A stretch of DNA of 64,000 nt from Lepidodermella squamata (Eukaryota; Gastrotricha). This document shows positions 23,394 through 34,571 of the stretch, piece after piece. Location of the stretch: the NCBI GenBank assembly GCA_047495785.1, contig JBLDXI010000003.1:372001-436000 (forward strand), written 5' to 3'. The first letter of the stretch is position 1; the number at the start of each line of letters is the position of its first letter. Below the pieces are notes generated by a model. That model worked only from the letters and a program-made list of their open reading frames with translations. It was not told where the DNA came from and searched no databases. Made by a program: the position numbers and the translations under genes.

Positions 23394-24866
23394 TCACTTG
23401 GCACCCGTTAAAATTTTAGGTGCTCGAGTTGCACCGTGCGATTTGAGGAATTCTATGACAGCTTCAAAGTTATTACAACGCTCACCACAGAATTCTTTCC
23501 ATCCGATTGCTCTGTCCAAAGCTCCCGAATAGTCAACCGCCGGCGCGTTGACATTAGCACCGTGCTCGACAAGCAACTCGACGATGTCGAAGTTCCCTTT
23601 ACTGGACGCCCACATTAGTGGCGTGGAGCCAAAAAACGCTGCTTTGTTCACGTCTGCTCCACGGTCGAGAAGCAACCTAGCTACAGCTGTTTGGTTGAAC
23701 AATGTTGCAAAATGAACCACAGTATAGCTCTTTCCGCCGGATACGTCGTTGACGTTAGCGCCGTGATCAAGCAACAAACTAGCAATTTCGAGGTATCCGT
23801 TTTTAGCAGCTAGCGTCAGTGGTGTCGTGGTGGCGACATCAGAAGAAGAGGCAGAAGTCTTTCTATTTGCGTCTGCTCCGCGGTCGAGAAGCAACTGCGC
23901 CATCGCCGAGAAGTTGTTCCCAGTCGCAATGAACAAACTCGCGAAATTATTGCCGCTCTCCTGGCTGTTGACGTCTGCGCCACGATCGAGCAACAGGCGG
24001 GCGATTTCCAGCCGCTCATCAGACATGTTCTTGCAGTTGACGACGCGATGCAATAATGTAGCGTTCCTTATCTGGTAGGTGCAGTTGTTGTATTTGTTAT
24101 ACAATGTTGCTTGATAGCCGATTTCGAGTAGAGTCCTATTCAGCCATTCACATAGTAGATAATAAGCCGCCGATTCCTGAAAAAAATCACATTTGACACT
24201 ATCAGATACTTTCAAGAAGATTGAGTAAGGGAATTTCATCGTAATTTTGTGTAAGGTGATCAGTGCGCGAAGTAGGATCCTCGAGCTAGGGAGTATTTTC
24301 GGGCCCAAATTTTATGACCAAAGGGTCCTCTCCGGTTGGTTTTTTTGCGGAGGGGGCCTTCTCACTGACCCTCACTATGGCCTTACGAACTGGGAAGAAC
24401 ATGCCCCCCATTCCCCCGTACTTCGCGCACTGGAAGTGATCTATAATAATGGAAGCGAGCATAAAATAGCAGTGAAACTAACTGTGCCGACGCCATGAGG
24501 AACAGATGACGACTCGCCAATGATAGCCAGTCGAAACGACCTTAAAGGCGCAGAAGTGAAAACTCGAACCAAGGCGTGCTGCAGCCTGGATACATCGCCG
24601 AAGTGCAGAATTGACGCATCGTAAAATTGGCTATAAGCTGATTTGAACGGCGCCTCAAGAATGTGGCTTAGAAATGTCTGTGTTCGAGCCGACAACGATT
24701 CGCCAGGTCTTAGCTGGGATTCTATCAATGTTAATGAATTTGTCGGATCAGATAAAGTTAGCAGTGAGGAGAAACTGAATTCATGATTGATGAAGGCAAT
24801 AACAAAAATACAAATAAACCCAATCGCAATTTTCAAATTGGTGATTTTACAAGCATTAATAAACAT
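23394..24866 (-). CDS. Chimeric gene: SGNH N-terminus fused to ankyrin repeats
   Basis: On the minus strand, exon 1 (24866-24483) mirrors exon 1 of the SGNH copy at 31836: membrane anchor, then I-G-E-S-S-S-V-P-H-G-V. Exon 2 starts at 24176 as in that gene (E-S-A-A-Y-Y-L-L-C-E-W) but after G-Y-Q-A-T, at 24104, it leaves the mirrored sequence and runs in the same frame into about 235 residues with five or six ankyrin repeats (repeated L-L-L-D-R-G-A-D-V/A-N), stop at 23394. The spliced product would be 388 residues. Ankyrin repeats are normally cytosolic, whereas the fused anchor would place them in the lumen, so function is doubtful. The intron carries a MITE. Whether it is transcribed cannot be told. 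Confidence 0.6.
24261..24432. mobile_element. CAGTGCGCGAAGTA-family MITE in the left arm
   Basis: 172 bp with inverted ends CAGTGCGCGAAGTAGG and its near complement CCGTACTTCGCGCACTG. It lies in the intron of the chimeric gene. Confidence 0.75.
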
Positions 24867-25339
24867 TTTTTTACGACGAACTGCTACTATTATTTATGAT
24901 AAATTGAATGAAAAGAGAAGCGCACACTCTACGTGTTTGAAAATGAAAAATAATGATTGTTTTTTGCAAATGGATTTACACCTCATTCATAAATCGGCAC
25001 TAAATTGCAATCGAAGATTCTACTCCGCTCAAGCGAATCTCGGATATTCATTCTGAGCGGAGCAGGAGAAAATACTGAATTTAAAAAGGATGACGATCGT
25101 CAGGGAGCATGGCAAAGAATTCTCCAGAGAATTCACTCTGTACGATTACTGCCTGCTGCCTGCTAGTTGCTAGCTGAAGCCGGGCTCAGTCTATGGTTGT
25201 CTGTGCGCGCATTCCTTTTGGCGGGAATATGAAAACAGGGGTCGCATATTTTTTATATAATTTTACATTTTATTGCAAACTTTATTCAATAAACCTGAGA
25301 TATTGTACAAGAGAGCCAGGCAGAAATCTACGAATCTCA

Positions 25340-25655
25340 TCAAATGCAGAATGTCTCTGTTTCCAGCCAACAAGCAAGCGTCTCAATAAGCTCATTCGGC
25401 ATAGCCTTGTCAGAGCCAAAGGCCGCAATCTTCCTTTGAATCCTCTCTCGGCTCAAGTCCCGATAATAAAATTCTTCCCCAAATAGCGCTGTGGAATGTC
25501 TCAATTGCTTCAAATCTATCGATGGAGTGTCTAACATAAGAAAAGGAAGTTCCAACTCTTCATCACTGAGCGAACAGATTTCACGAATCACCGCCGGCAA
25601 TTCATGAAACCCCTGAGCGACAATTTCGGGCCTTTTAACTGCCTCAATCAAAAAA
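25340..25655 (-). CDS. Unknown exon, mirrored copy of 31046-31362
   Basis: Same reading frame as the right-arm copy, on the opposite strand, with the same stop and acceptor. See the right-arm entry for the description. Confidence 0.35.
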
Positions 25656-26362
25656 ACTAAATATGCAAATTAGCGAGAGTTTGTCTGTGGGCAGTATTCT
25701 GTTGAAAGTCTAGTTTTTTGCCGAGCTGGACAGTTTTTCCGAGTGGTTTCCCGCGGTGAGAGTTTTTCTGGTGAGAGATGGTTTCTACTGCGCTGTCACT
25801 TGCTCATCGCTAATAGAACTTTCACTTGGGGCCATTTGTACTTCACATTCACTATTAACAATGCGGCTTTCACTCTCAGCTTTAAAAAAGACAGTTTTAC
25901 CCTTCCGTCGATGCAAGTATCATTTTATTCTTTATTCATCAAAATAGTTAATAGTGAATGATGTTTCACGAGACGCCATGATCGAACAACGGCTGTGACT
26001 GATGCAGAAACCGCCACTGGAGCAGGTCAGCGAAACTATATACATAAATTGAAATTATAATTGAAATTAATTAAACACGAAAATACCTTGTTAATTATTC
26101 ATCGATACCGTTACGAATTGTTGACCGGCTCGTTAAGACTGGTTTGACAGCTAAATCGATGCGCGGGACAAACCTTTGAAAATTGCGGGTAAATTAAAGA
26201 AAATCGAATTAATATCAAAATTACCTTGAAAATTCGATAATTATCTGACTTGTTCAAATTGCATGGTCGACACACCTGGTAGCAAGGCGGCGGGGATTGA
26301 TGAAGTTCAAAATGCGAAATTGAGGCCGGACGAAAAATTCTTACTAAATATGACATAGGAAC

Positions 26363-27168
26363 CGTGTCCCCTATTTTCCGCTAAAACCTTTCCGCTAAGT
26401 TAATTCCGCTGACATTTTTTCCGCTTTTTTTCATTTCCGCCAGTGCATTTCCGCTTACTTGGACTTCCGCTGGTAACAGTTCCGCCAACTGATTTCCGCT
26501 AATATTTTTTCGAATTACCGCATACAAGTAACTTGTCAAATTTCAGTTTCGTATTTGTTATCACCAAAAGATTAGATGAGAAAATTGAACGCAGTAGCCG
26601 ATCAACTGGTTTTTGGCAATTAAATTTCCGCATAAATGGTTTAAGCTTCGCAAAAAACAACGCAAAATTCAAGGTTTAAAAAAATTCGAACATGATAAAG
26701 AGCAAATTGCGATATAGATCAATCGGACTCATTTGAAGAGTCATCGGAGGAAATCGAATCCGAGCTCCGTTTATATTCTGAGCCGTCATCGACTTCCATG
26801 GCGGCGCCTAGCGTAGGGTTTCCGGGGAGAGAGCTTTGAAACTTAATTTGATGTCGCATCAATTAATGCATGATTAACTCGCTCAGTTCTTATTAGTTCG
26901 TAATCAGTTCGTTTTCTCCATTCGCTTAATGATTAACATTTTGTTAATCAAATTTGTTGAAGCTCATGACAAATTTTAAAATGTTAAAATTATGACTTCG
27001 AAACTTTCAGTCCTAGCACTTTATAAGTTAAGCGGAAATATCTCAGCGGAAAATTATTGTAGCGGAAATAAACTTGGCGGAAATGTCACTTGGCGTAAAC
27101 TCGATTAGCGGAAATTTTTTTAGCGGAAATGCTGTGGCGGAAAAGCTTTAGCGGGAAAGAGGGAGAAC
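26363..27168. mobile_element. 806-bp non-autonomous element with TTCCGCT arrays
   Basis: It is flanked by CATAGGAAC on both sides (26354-26362 and 27169-27177), a 9-bp target duplication. Element plus duplication is 815 bp, exactly the shift between arms, and the right arm carries the empty site. The left end holds about nine TTCCGCT/C copies; the right end about eight copies in inverse orientation. The ends form an imperfect inverted repeat (GTGTCCCCTATTTTCCGC against GTTCTCCCTCTTTCCCGC). The 9-bp duplication suggests a MULE-mobilised element. No ORF. Confidence 0.85.
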
Positions 27169-27760
27169 CATAGGAACTGATGTTTTGAAATTTAAAACAA
27201 AAATAAGATGATTGGAATGAAGCAAAAAGCCACATTTTTGAAGCATGGCGTGATTACGCAACACCCTGAGGCTTGTGTGTACAACAATCGAGCGCCCCAA
27301 TAACAATGATTTTGCCCTATTTCAGCTTTTATTTAGAACGACAATTTTCAGTCATTGAAAATTTGGCTTTTACGAAATATCTAAATTATCGAATTTTGCT
27401 GGCATTCTTATATTCTTGACGGTTCAGGCTGAAAACGATAAAAATTCGGTTATTTTCAGGATCCAGGTAAATAATTAGGAAAAATTAGGAAAAATCGGGG
27501 AAAAACGGGACATTTTATGATAAATAAAAACAGTTTGATCCCGAAAGGTAGAAGGTAGTTTTTCGAACAAGGGAATTTTCCGCAATGAAAACTAGACGTC
27601 GAGCCATCGAATTTCGTTCACTTTCGTTCACTATACTTCTCACTTCGCAGTGAATTAAGTAAAAATCGAATGTTTTTAACTGCGCGACGACGAAATATTT
27701 CACATGGAAGTTAACTTCGGGTCGCAAATAAAATGCCGCGAATTTCATGAAAAAACTGTG

Positions 27761-28664
27761 TCAATTTCGCGAAATGACTGCGGATTCCTGCTTTAACTTC
27801 CAGTTTTTTTTAAAAACTGCAGTAAGTTTTGAAAAAATGTGAAAAATGACAGTAAACGGCGTTTTTGGGCAGTTTCCTGCAATTCCCACTGGAACTTCGC
27901 AGTATTTCGCAAAAAACGTGCACTTGCTGCTCAGGGACGGTAGTTGCAGCCCACACTCTACTACGAGAATTTTAAGCCATTTGCTCATTCGATCCGACGA
28001 TTTCATCTCAAGCTTCCTAAGATCGAGGATTGAGTTGCAGAAATTTTTCAAAACGCCGTCTCCAGAAGTGATTTTGACGGTTGGATCAGCTTGAGACTTG
28101 AGTAGAAATCCGACTAAGCTTGGTTCAATATCAAGTTTGAGTAAGCGCATGAGAATCGGCGCCATACTCCACAAGCATGCGGATGTTGGCGTCGTAGTTT
28201 ACCGCGTTTTGGATGCTATAAAGACGGTAGGTCAGAAGCAGGGCTGTTTCGCCTTGATAATTTGCCATCTCCAATGAGTTAGCCGCTCCGGACTGCGGGA
28301 GAAGTTTAACAAGGTGCGGATCATCTCTGAAAGCAGCGAGCATGAGTGCTGTGTAGCCATAACTGTTAGCCTGTGTGAGATCAGGTTTCAAGTCCAGCCG
28401 AAGCAAGCCGAAGAAGCAGCCGAAGCAATAGTCCACGATTTTGTTCGTTGCCTTCCAGAAACGGTAGCACGACAAGCAAGGAATTTGAGCTATATAATGA
28501 ATTGAAATGCTTTCGACGTAAAACATGATCGCCTTCATCACATATTTGAGTGATGCGTGTTTTTCCATGTTATGTGGAATATAATATTGCTGCAATTTCA
28601 ATTGTAATTCGCTGGCTATGATTAATTGAGAAAAACACGAATTTGATGTTAGCGTGCATAGCAC
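27761..28664 (-). pseudogene. Ankyrin-type gene, left-arm copy, frameshifted
   Basis: The first frame (28664-28131) gives 177 residues with ankyrin-like units (N-S-Y-G-Y-T-A-L-M-L-A-A and G-E-T-A-L-L-L-T-Y). It stops at A-L-T-Q-T; the following ankyrin-like stretch (D-I-E-P-S-L-V-G-F-L-L-K) lies in another frame to 27761. Compared with the right arm this copy keeps 135 extra nt. A one-base change in a TT near 28130 would account for the break, and both arms share it. Confidence 0.45.
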
Positions 28665-28812
28665 GCCAAATTTGTCAATCTTTTTATTATCCTAAAAACT
28701 CTAAGGTATGCACCTGATAAAAAATTTAAGCTGATTATTTTTAGCAACTTTCGACGAAGAGCTGAAACGTTGGAATGTAATTTAAGCCAGCGTATAGTTT
28801 TAACACATTTTA

Positions 28813-28839
28813 CATGTTCTTCGATGTGTTCTTCGATTT
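28813..28839. other. 27-nt spacer at the palindrome centre
   Basis: The only unpaired sequence at the symmetry axis. It holds two direct copies of TGTTCTTCGAT. Confidence 0.8.
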
Positions 28840-28987
28840 TAAAATGTGTTAAAACTATACGCTGGCTTAAATTACATTCCAACGTTTCAGCTCTTCGTCG
28901 AAAGTTGCTAAAAATAATCAGCTTAAATTTTTTATCAGGTGCATACCTTAGAGTTTTTAGGATAATAAAAAGATTGACAAATTTGGC

Positions 28988-29756
28988 GTGCTATGCACGC
29001 TAACATCAAATTCGTGTTTTTCTCAATTAATCATAGCCAGCGAATTACAATTGAAATTGCAGCAATATTATATTCTGCTCGTGGACTATTGCTTCGGCTG
29101 CTTCTTCGGCTTGCTTCGGCTGGACTTGAAACCTGATCTCACACAGGCTAACAGTTATGGCTACACAGCACTCATGCTCGCTGCTTTCAGAGATGATCCG
29201 CACCTTGTTAAACTTCTCCCGCAGTCCGGAGCGGCTAACTCATTGGAGATGGCAAATTATCAAGGCGAAACAGCCCTGCTTCTGACCTACCGTCTTTATA
29301 GCATCCAAAACGCGGTAAACTACGACGCCAACATCCGCATGCTTGTGGAGTATGGCGCCGATTCTCATGCGCTTACTCAAACTTGATATTGAACCAAGCT
29401 TAGTCGGATTTCTACTCAAGTCTCAAGCTGATCCAACCGTCAAAATCACTTCTGGAGACGGCGTTTTGAAAAATTTCTGCAACTCAATCCTCGATCTTAG
29501 GAAGCTTGAGATGAAATCGTCGGATCGAATGAGCAAATGGCTTAAAATTCTCGTAGTAGAGTGTGGGCTGCAACTACCGTCCCTGAGCAGCAAGTGCACG
29601 TTTTTTGCGAAATACTGCGAAGTTCCAGTGGGAATTGCAGGAAACTGCCCAAAAACGCCGTTTACTGTCATTTTTCACATTTTTTCAAAACTTACTGCAG
29701 TTTTTAAAAAAAACTGGAAGTTAAAGCAGGAATCCGCAGTCATTTCGCGAAATTGA
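28988..29756 (+). pseudogene. Ankyrin-type gene, right-arm copy, frameshifted and deleted
   Basis: Frames 28988-29386 and 29343-29756 correspond to the left-arm gene. A net 135-nt (45-codon) loss near 29075, with four or so filler bases, keeps the first frame open. The same break at A-L-T-Q-T is present. Whether any product is made is doubtful. Confidence 0.45.
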
Positions 29757-31045
29757 CACAGTTTTTTCATGAAATTCGCGGCATTTTATTTGCGACCCGA
29801 AGTTAACTTCCATGTGAAATATTTCGTCGTCGCGCAGTTAAAAACATTCGATTTTTACTTAATTCACTGCGAAGTGAGAAGTATAGTGAACGAAAGTGAA
29901 CGAAATTCGATGGCTCGACGTCTAGTTTTCATTGCGGAAAATTCCCTTGTTCGAAAAACTACCTTCTACCTTTCGGGATCAAACTGTTTTTATTTATCAT
30001 AAAATGTCCCGTTTTTCCCCGATTTTTCCTAATTTTTCCTAATTATTTACCTGGATCCTGAAAATAACCGAATTTTTATCGTTTTCAGCCTGAACCGTCA
30101 AGAATATAAGAATGCCAGCAAAATTCGATAATTTAGATATTTCGTAAAAGCCAAATTTTCAATGACTGAAAATTGTCGTTCTAAATAAAAGCTGAAATAG
30201 GGCAAAATCATTGTTATTGGGGCGCTCGATTGTTGTACACACAAGCCTCAGGGTGTTGCGTAATCACGCCATGCTTCAAAAATGTGGCTTTTTGCTTCAT
30301 TCCAATCATCTTATTTTTGTTTTAAATTTCAAAACATCAGTTCCTATGTCATATTTAGTAAGAATTTTTCGTCCGGCCTCAATTTCGCATTTTGAACTTC
30401 ATCAATCCCCGCCGCCTTGCTACCAGGTGTGTCGACCATGCAATTTGAACAAGTCAGATAATTATCGAATTTTCAAGGTAATTTTGATATTAATTCGATT
30501 TTCTTTAATTTACCCGCAATTTTCAAAGGTTTGTCCCGCGCATCGATTTAGCTGTCAAACCAGTCTTAACGAGCCGGTCAACAATTCGTAACGGTATCGA
30601 TGAATAATTAACAAGGTATTTTCGTGTTTAATTAATTTCAATTATAATTTCAATTTATGTATATAGTTTCGCTGACCTGCTCCAGTGGCGGTTTCTGCAT
30701 CAGTCACAGCCGTTGTTCGATCATGGCGTCTCGTGAAACATCATTCACTATTAACTATTTTGATGAATAAAGAATAAAATGATACTTGCATCGACGGAAG
30801 GGTAAAACTGTCTTTTTTAAAGCTGAGAGTGAAAGCCGCATTGTTAATAGTGAATGTGAAGTACAAATGGCCCCAAGTGAAAGTTCTATTAGCGATGAGC
30901 AAGTGACAGCGCAGTAGAAACCATCTCTCACCAGAAAAACTCTCACCGCGGGAAACCACTCGGAAAAACTGTCCAGCTCGGCAAAAAACTAGACTTTCAA
31001 CAGAATACTGCCCACAGACAAACTCTCGCTAATTTGCATATTTAG

Positions 31046-31362
31046 TTTTTTTGATTGAGGCAGTTAAAAGGCCCGAAATTGTCGCTCAGGGGTTTCATGA
31101 ATTGCCGGCGGTGATTCGTGAAATCTGTTCGCTCAGTGATGAAGAGTTGGAACTTCCTTTTCTTATGTTAGACACTCCATCGATAGATTTGAAGCAATTG
31201 AGACATTCCACAGCGCTATTTGGGGAAGAATTTTATTATCGGGACTTGAGCCGAGAGAGGATTCAAAGGAAGATTGCGGCCTTTGGCTCTGACAAGGCTA
31301 TGCCGAATGAGCTTATTGAGACGCTTGCTTGTTGGCTGGAAACAGAGACATTCTGCATTTGA
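31046..31362 (+). CDS. C-terminal exon of an unknown protein, right arm
   Basis: After a TATTTAG acceptor an open frame of about 105 residues runs to TGA. It is charged and helical-looking (E-E-L-E-L-P-F, R-E-R-I-Q-R-K-I), without a signal or membrane segment, and two AATAAA signals follow at about 31410-31430. I do not recognise the family. It may be the last exon of the upstream ankyrin gene, since those families often end in helical C-terminal boxes. Intact and identical in both palindrome arms. Confidence 0.4.
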
Positions 31363-31835
31363 TGAGATTCGTAGATTTCTGCCTGGCTCTCTTGTACAAT
31401 ATCTCAGGTTTATTGAATAAAGTTTGCAATAAAATGTAAAATTATATAAAAAATATGCGACCCCTGTTTTCATATTCCCGCCAAAAGGAATGCGCGCACA
31501 GACAACCATAGACTGAGCCCGGCTTCAGCTAGCAACTAGCAGGCAGCAGGCAGTAATCGTACAGAGTGAATTCTCTGGAGAATTCTTTGCCATGCTCCCT
31601 GACGATCGTCATCCTTTTTAAATTCAGTATTTTCTCCTGCTCCGCTCAGAATGAATATCCGAGATTCGCTTGAGCGGAGTAGAATCTTCGATTGCAATTT
31701 AGTGCCGATTTATGAATGAGGTGTAAATCCATTTGCAAAAAACAATCATTATTTTTCATTTTCAAACACGTAGAGTGTGCGCTTCTCTTTTCATTCAATT
31801 TATCATAAATAATAGTAGCAGTTCGTCGTAAAAAA

Positions 31836-33729
31836 ATGTTTATTAATGCTTGTAAAATCACCAATTTGAAAATTGCGATTGGGTTTATTTGTATTTTTGT
31901 TATTGCCTTCATCAATCATGAATTCAGTTTCTCCTCACTGCTAACTTTATCTGATCCGACAAATTCATTAACATTGATAGAATCCCAGCTAAGACCTGGC
32001 GAATCGTTGTCGGCTCGAACACAGACATTTCTAAGCCACATTCTTGAGGCGCCGTTCAAATCAGCTTATAGCCAATTTTACGATGCGTCAATTCTGCACT
32101 TCGGCGATGTATCCAGGCTGCAGCACGCCTTGGTTCGAGTTTTCACTTCTGCGCCTTTAAGGTCGTTTCGACTGGCTATCATTGGCGAGTCGTCATCTGT
32201 TCCTCATGGCGTCGGCACAGTTAGTTTCACTGCTATTTTATGCTCGCTTCCATTATTATAGATCACTTCCAGTGCGCGAAGTACGGGGGAATGGGGGGCA
32301 TGTTCTTCCCAGTTCGTAAGGCCATAGTGAGGGTCAGTGAGAAGGCCCCCTCCGCAAAAAAACCAACCGGAGAGGACCCTTTGGTCATAAAATTTGGGCC
32401 CGAAAATACTCCCTAGCTCGAGGATCCTACTTCGCGCACTGATCACCTTACACAAAATTACGATGAAATTCCCTTACTCAATCTTCTTGAAAGTATCTGA
32501 TAGTGTCAAATGTGATTTTTTTCAGGAATCGGCGGCTTATTATCTACTATGTGAATGGCTGAATAGGACTCTACTCGAAATCGGCTATCAAGCAACATGC
32601 GAAAATTGGGCGGTCGGAGCAACGCAGAGGTCTGCTTTCAATCACGTGCTCGTTTGTAATCATTAAAAAAACCCGCTTTTAGCAATTTTTTCGCCTACTG
32701 CCATTCATCTATGTTCGACGCTCGCCAATTCGACGTTGTGCTGATTCAGGAGACATGGAATTTCGAAGAGGAAGGAAACGGTAATGACAGCCAGATTGGC
32801 ATGCTAATTGATTCACTGCGACGAGCTAATCCCGCTATTCAAATAATCATTTTCGATTTCCCTGAAACGCGCCCGATAAGCTATCGCCCAAAGGGTCTCA
32901 AGCCACCGGATGGAAACTACGACGCAAACGCTGCTGCTGCTAAGGAGCATGATGTTCCGCTGATTGGAATGAAAGGAATAACCACCAACGATAAAAACTG
33001 GACGAACTTTGTTGAAGTGGCTAGAAAAGAATTCTCAGGTATTTGTTGACAGTCTTTTCCCTGATGCAACACCAATCTGTCTTGCAGGCTACTACGTTGC
33101 GCATGACAAGCTCCACCCTGGTATTTACACGCACGCTATGCTAGGCGAGTATCTGGTCAACTTTTTCAAGCAAGTCATTCGAAAATTGATCGAATCCAGC
33201 AAGCTACCCGATTTGCGAAATTGGGCACCAACTTCAAACATTTCCGCCGAGTGTTTCCTCGATTTTGACAGCAAAGAAGGACGAAGCAGCCATCGGTTGG
33301 GTTTCGCTGGCACTGCCGAGGCGTCGAGCAGTTGGCTTTCGTCATTCGTGCTCAAGGCTGGACGGCAGATCAAGTTCAATCTGACTGAATTTAGTCGGAA
33401 CATCACGAATTGCTGCGTTGCTGCGGATTGTTGCTTCTTGCCGCGATTCGGAATTTTCACTGAATATACGCAAAATATTCCATTCAACTTACATCATTTC
33501 GGCAGAAATTTTCCTGGCGAACGGAGCAAGATTCGCGACGAACCAATCGATTACTGTTACGAGAAGGCTACGCACGTTGTCGGTGCCCAATGAACTCGCG
33601 CATATTCAAGTGCCATGCTCCGAGTTCGAAGGCGTGCCTATTAAACGAGTTGATGTTCAAGTAACAAGTTTGAGGAAAAAATTCCTTCTGACAAGTGTTC
33701 AAGCATTGGTTGTAGTTTATAAGTGCTAA
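31836..33729 (+). pseudogene. SGNH-hydrolase-like copy 4, frameshifted in the last exon
   Basis: Exons 31836-32219, 32526-32629, 32683-33038 and 33088-33729 follow the family, again with a 104-nt exon 2. The anchor, I-G-E-S-S-S-V-P-H-G-V, Q-E-T-W-N and H-D-K-L-H-P-G-I-Y are intact. In exon 4, after C-C-F-L-P-R-F-G-I, the frame is lost near 33475 and the family sequence (S-T-Y-I-I-S-A-E, ending Y-K-C) resumes in another frame to 33729. Exon sum is one base off a multiple of three, with about two codons also missing. Most of the enzyme-like domain is upstream of the break, so a truncated product is possible. The part up to 32598 is in the palindrome arm. Confidence 0.65.
32270..32441. mobile_element. 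CAGTGCGCGAAGTA-family MITE in the right arm
   Basis: Mirror of 24261-24432, in intron 1 of SGNH copy 4. Since both arms have it, it predates the duplication. Confidence 0.75.
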
Positions 33730-34571
33730 CCGTCTGAACTTTTCGCATAATAAAGAGTTGCATGTTCATGTTTCTTGTTCTATGCTCGTGAAATGTCCTC
33801 ATTTTCACTGATCGTCAGAAATATCAGAAATATTTATATAAACCCAATGCGTAATCATGCCAAGTTGTTATCTTAAAAGTTTGAATTTGCGCCAGAAAAA
33901 ATCGGATATCGGAGGATTATGGGACCTTTGCCGCATTATCGCTTGCAAAAAATCAATCCATTCATGAGTTACACATTTCAAATTAAATTACTACGATATA
34001 CATGCATGAAATACACTTTGACTAGTATCATTTCTAAAGAAGAGCAATGAGAAGCGAAGTGCTCGCGAAAACAAAATACAAAGAAAAAACATGAATTGTA
34101 TCGGCTCATAAATGCTAAAAAGATCGATAATTGCTTTCGCCAGCAGCAAGTGGAGTGGAAGAGGGGAATTTTTGGCCAGTGCATAGCAATTATGAATTAG
34201 CTCGCATGACCGCAAGAAGCGAAGTTATTACACGAAAAAAAAATAAAAAAATGACTATAGACTTGGCATATCAGTATACTATGAATGACAGTGACTGCAC
34301 ATCTATACATTTATATAAATCGTTATATCGTCCTGATAAATCGTTATGATTTTGTATGTCCGAAAACATCAAAGTAACAAACAACGTAGAAAACTGGGCT
34401 CGAAGTAATATTGCTAGTGATTACGGTCCGTCTTTGTTCACATAAGATTTATGAATAATTTAAACTTTTTCCCTTGGTTTTTCGGTAGTTATTTAGCTGC
34501 ACGCTTTGTACACACGTCACTCAAACCTTCTCCGTTTTCAGTTCTCAGACTAACACATCACGTTCTAGCCG
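33730..34571. other. Intergenic, nothing seen
   Basis: 3' UTR of SGNH copy 4 (AATAAA near 33750), then AT-rich sequence without a credible gene. Confidence 0.5.

Larger units (their letters stand above)
24104..28812 (+). repeat. Left arm of the large palindrome
   Basis: 4709 nt that are the reverse complement of 28840-32598, with mirrored coordinates summing to 57652 near the centre, 57517 after a 135-nt indel and 56702 after an 815-nt insertion. Every ORF I compared is the same in both arms. The outer boundary is sharp at 24104. Confidence 0.9.
28840..32598 (-). repeat. Right arm of the large palindrome
   Basis: 3759 nt matching the left arm in reverse. It lacks the 806-bp transposon and 135 nt of the ankyrin gene. 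It ends at 32598 inside exon 2 of the SGNH gene, which continues normally beyond the boundary; this suggests that the right arm is the original locus. Confidence 0.9.

Noticed and set aside
28649-29003. Overlapping mirrored ORFs across the palindrome axis
   Set aside because: They read through the symmetric centre and are an effect of the symmetry.
29769-30002. 77-residue ORF repeated in both palindrome arms
   Set aside because: It is repeated only because of the palindrome; no splice context or family resemblance.
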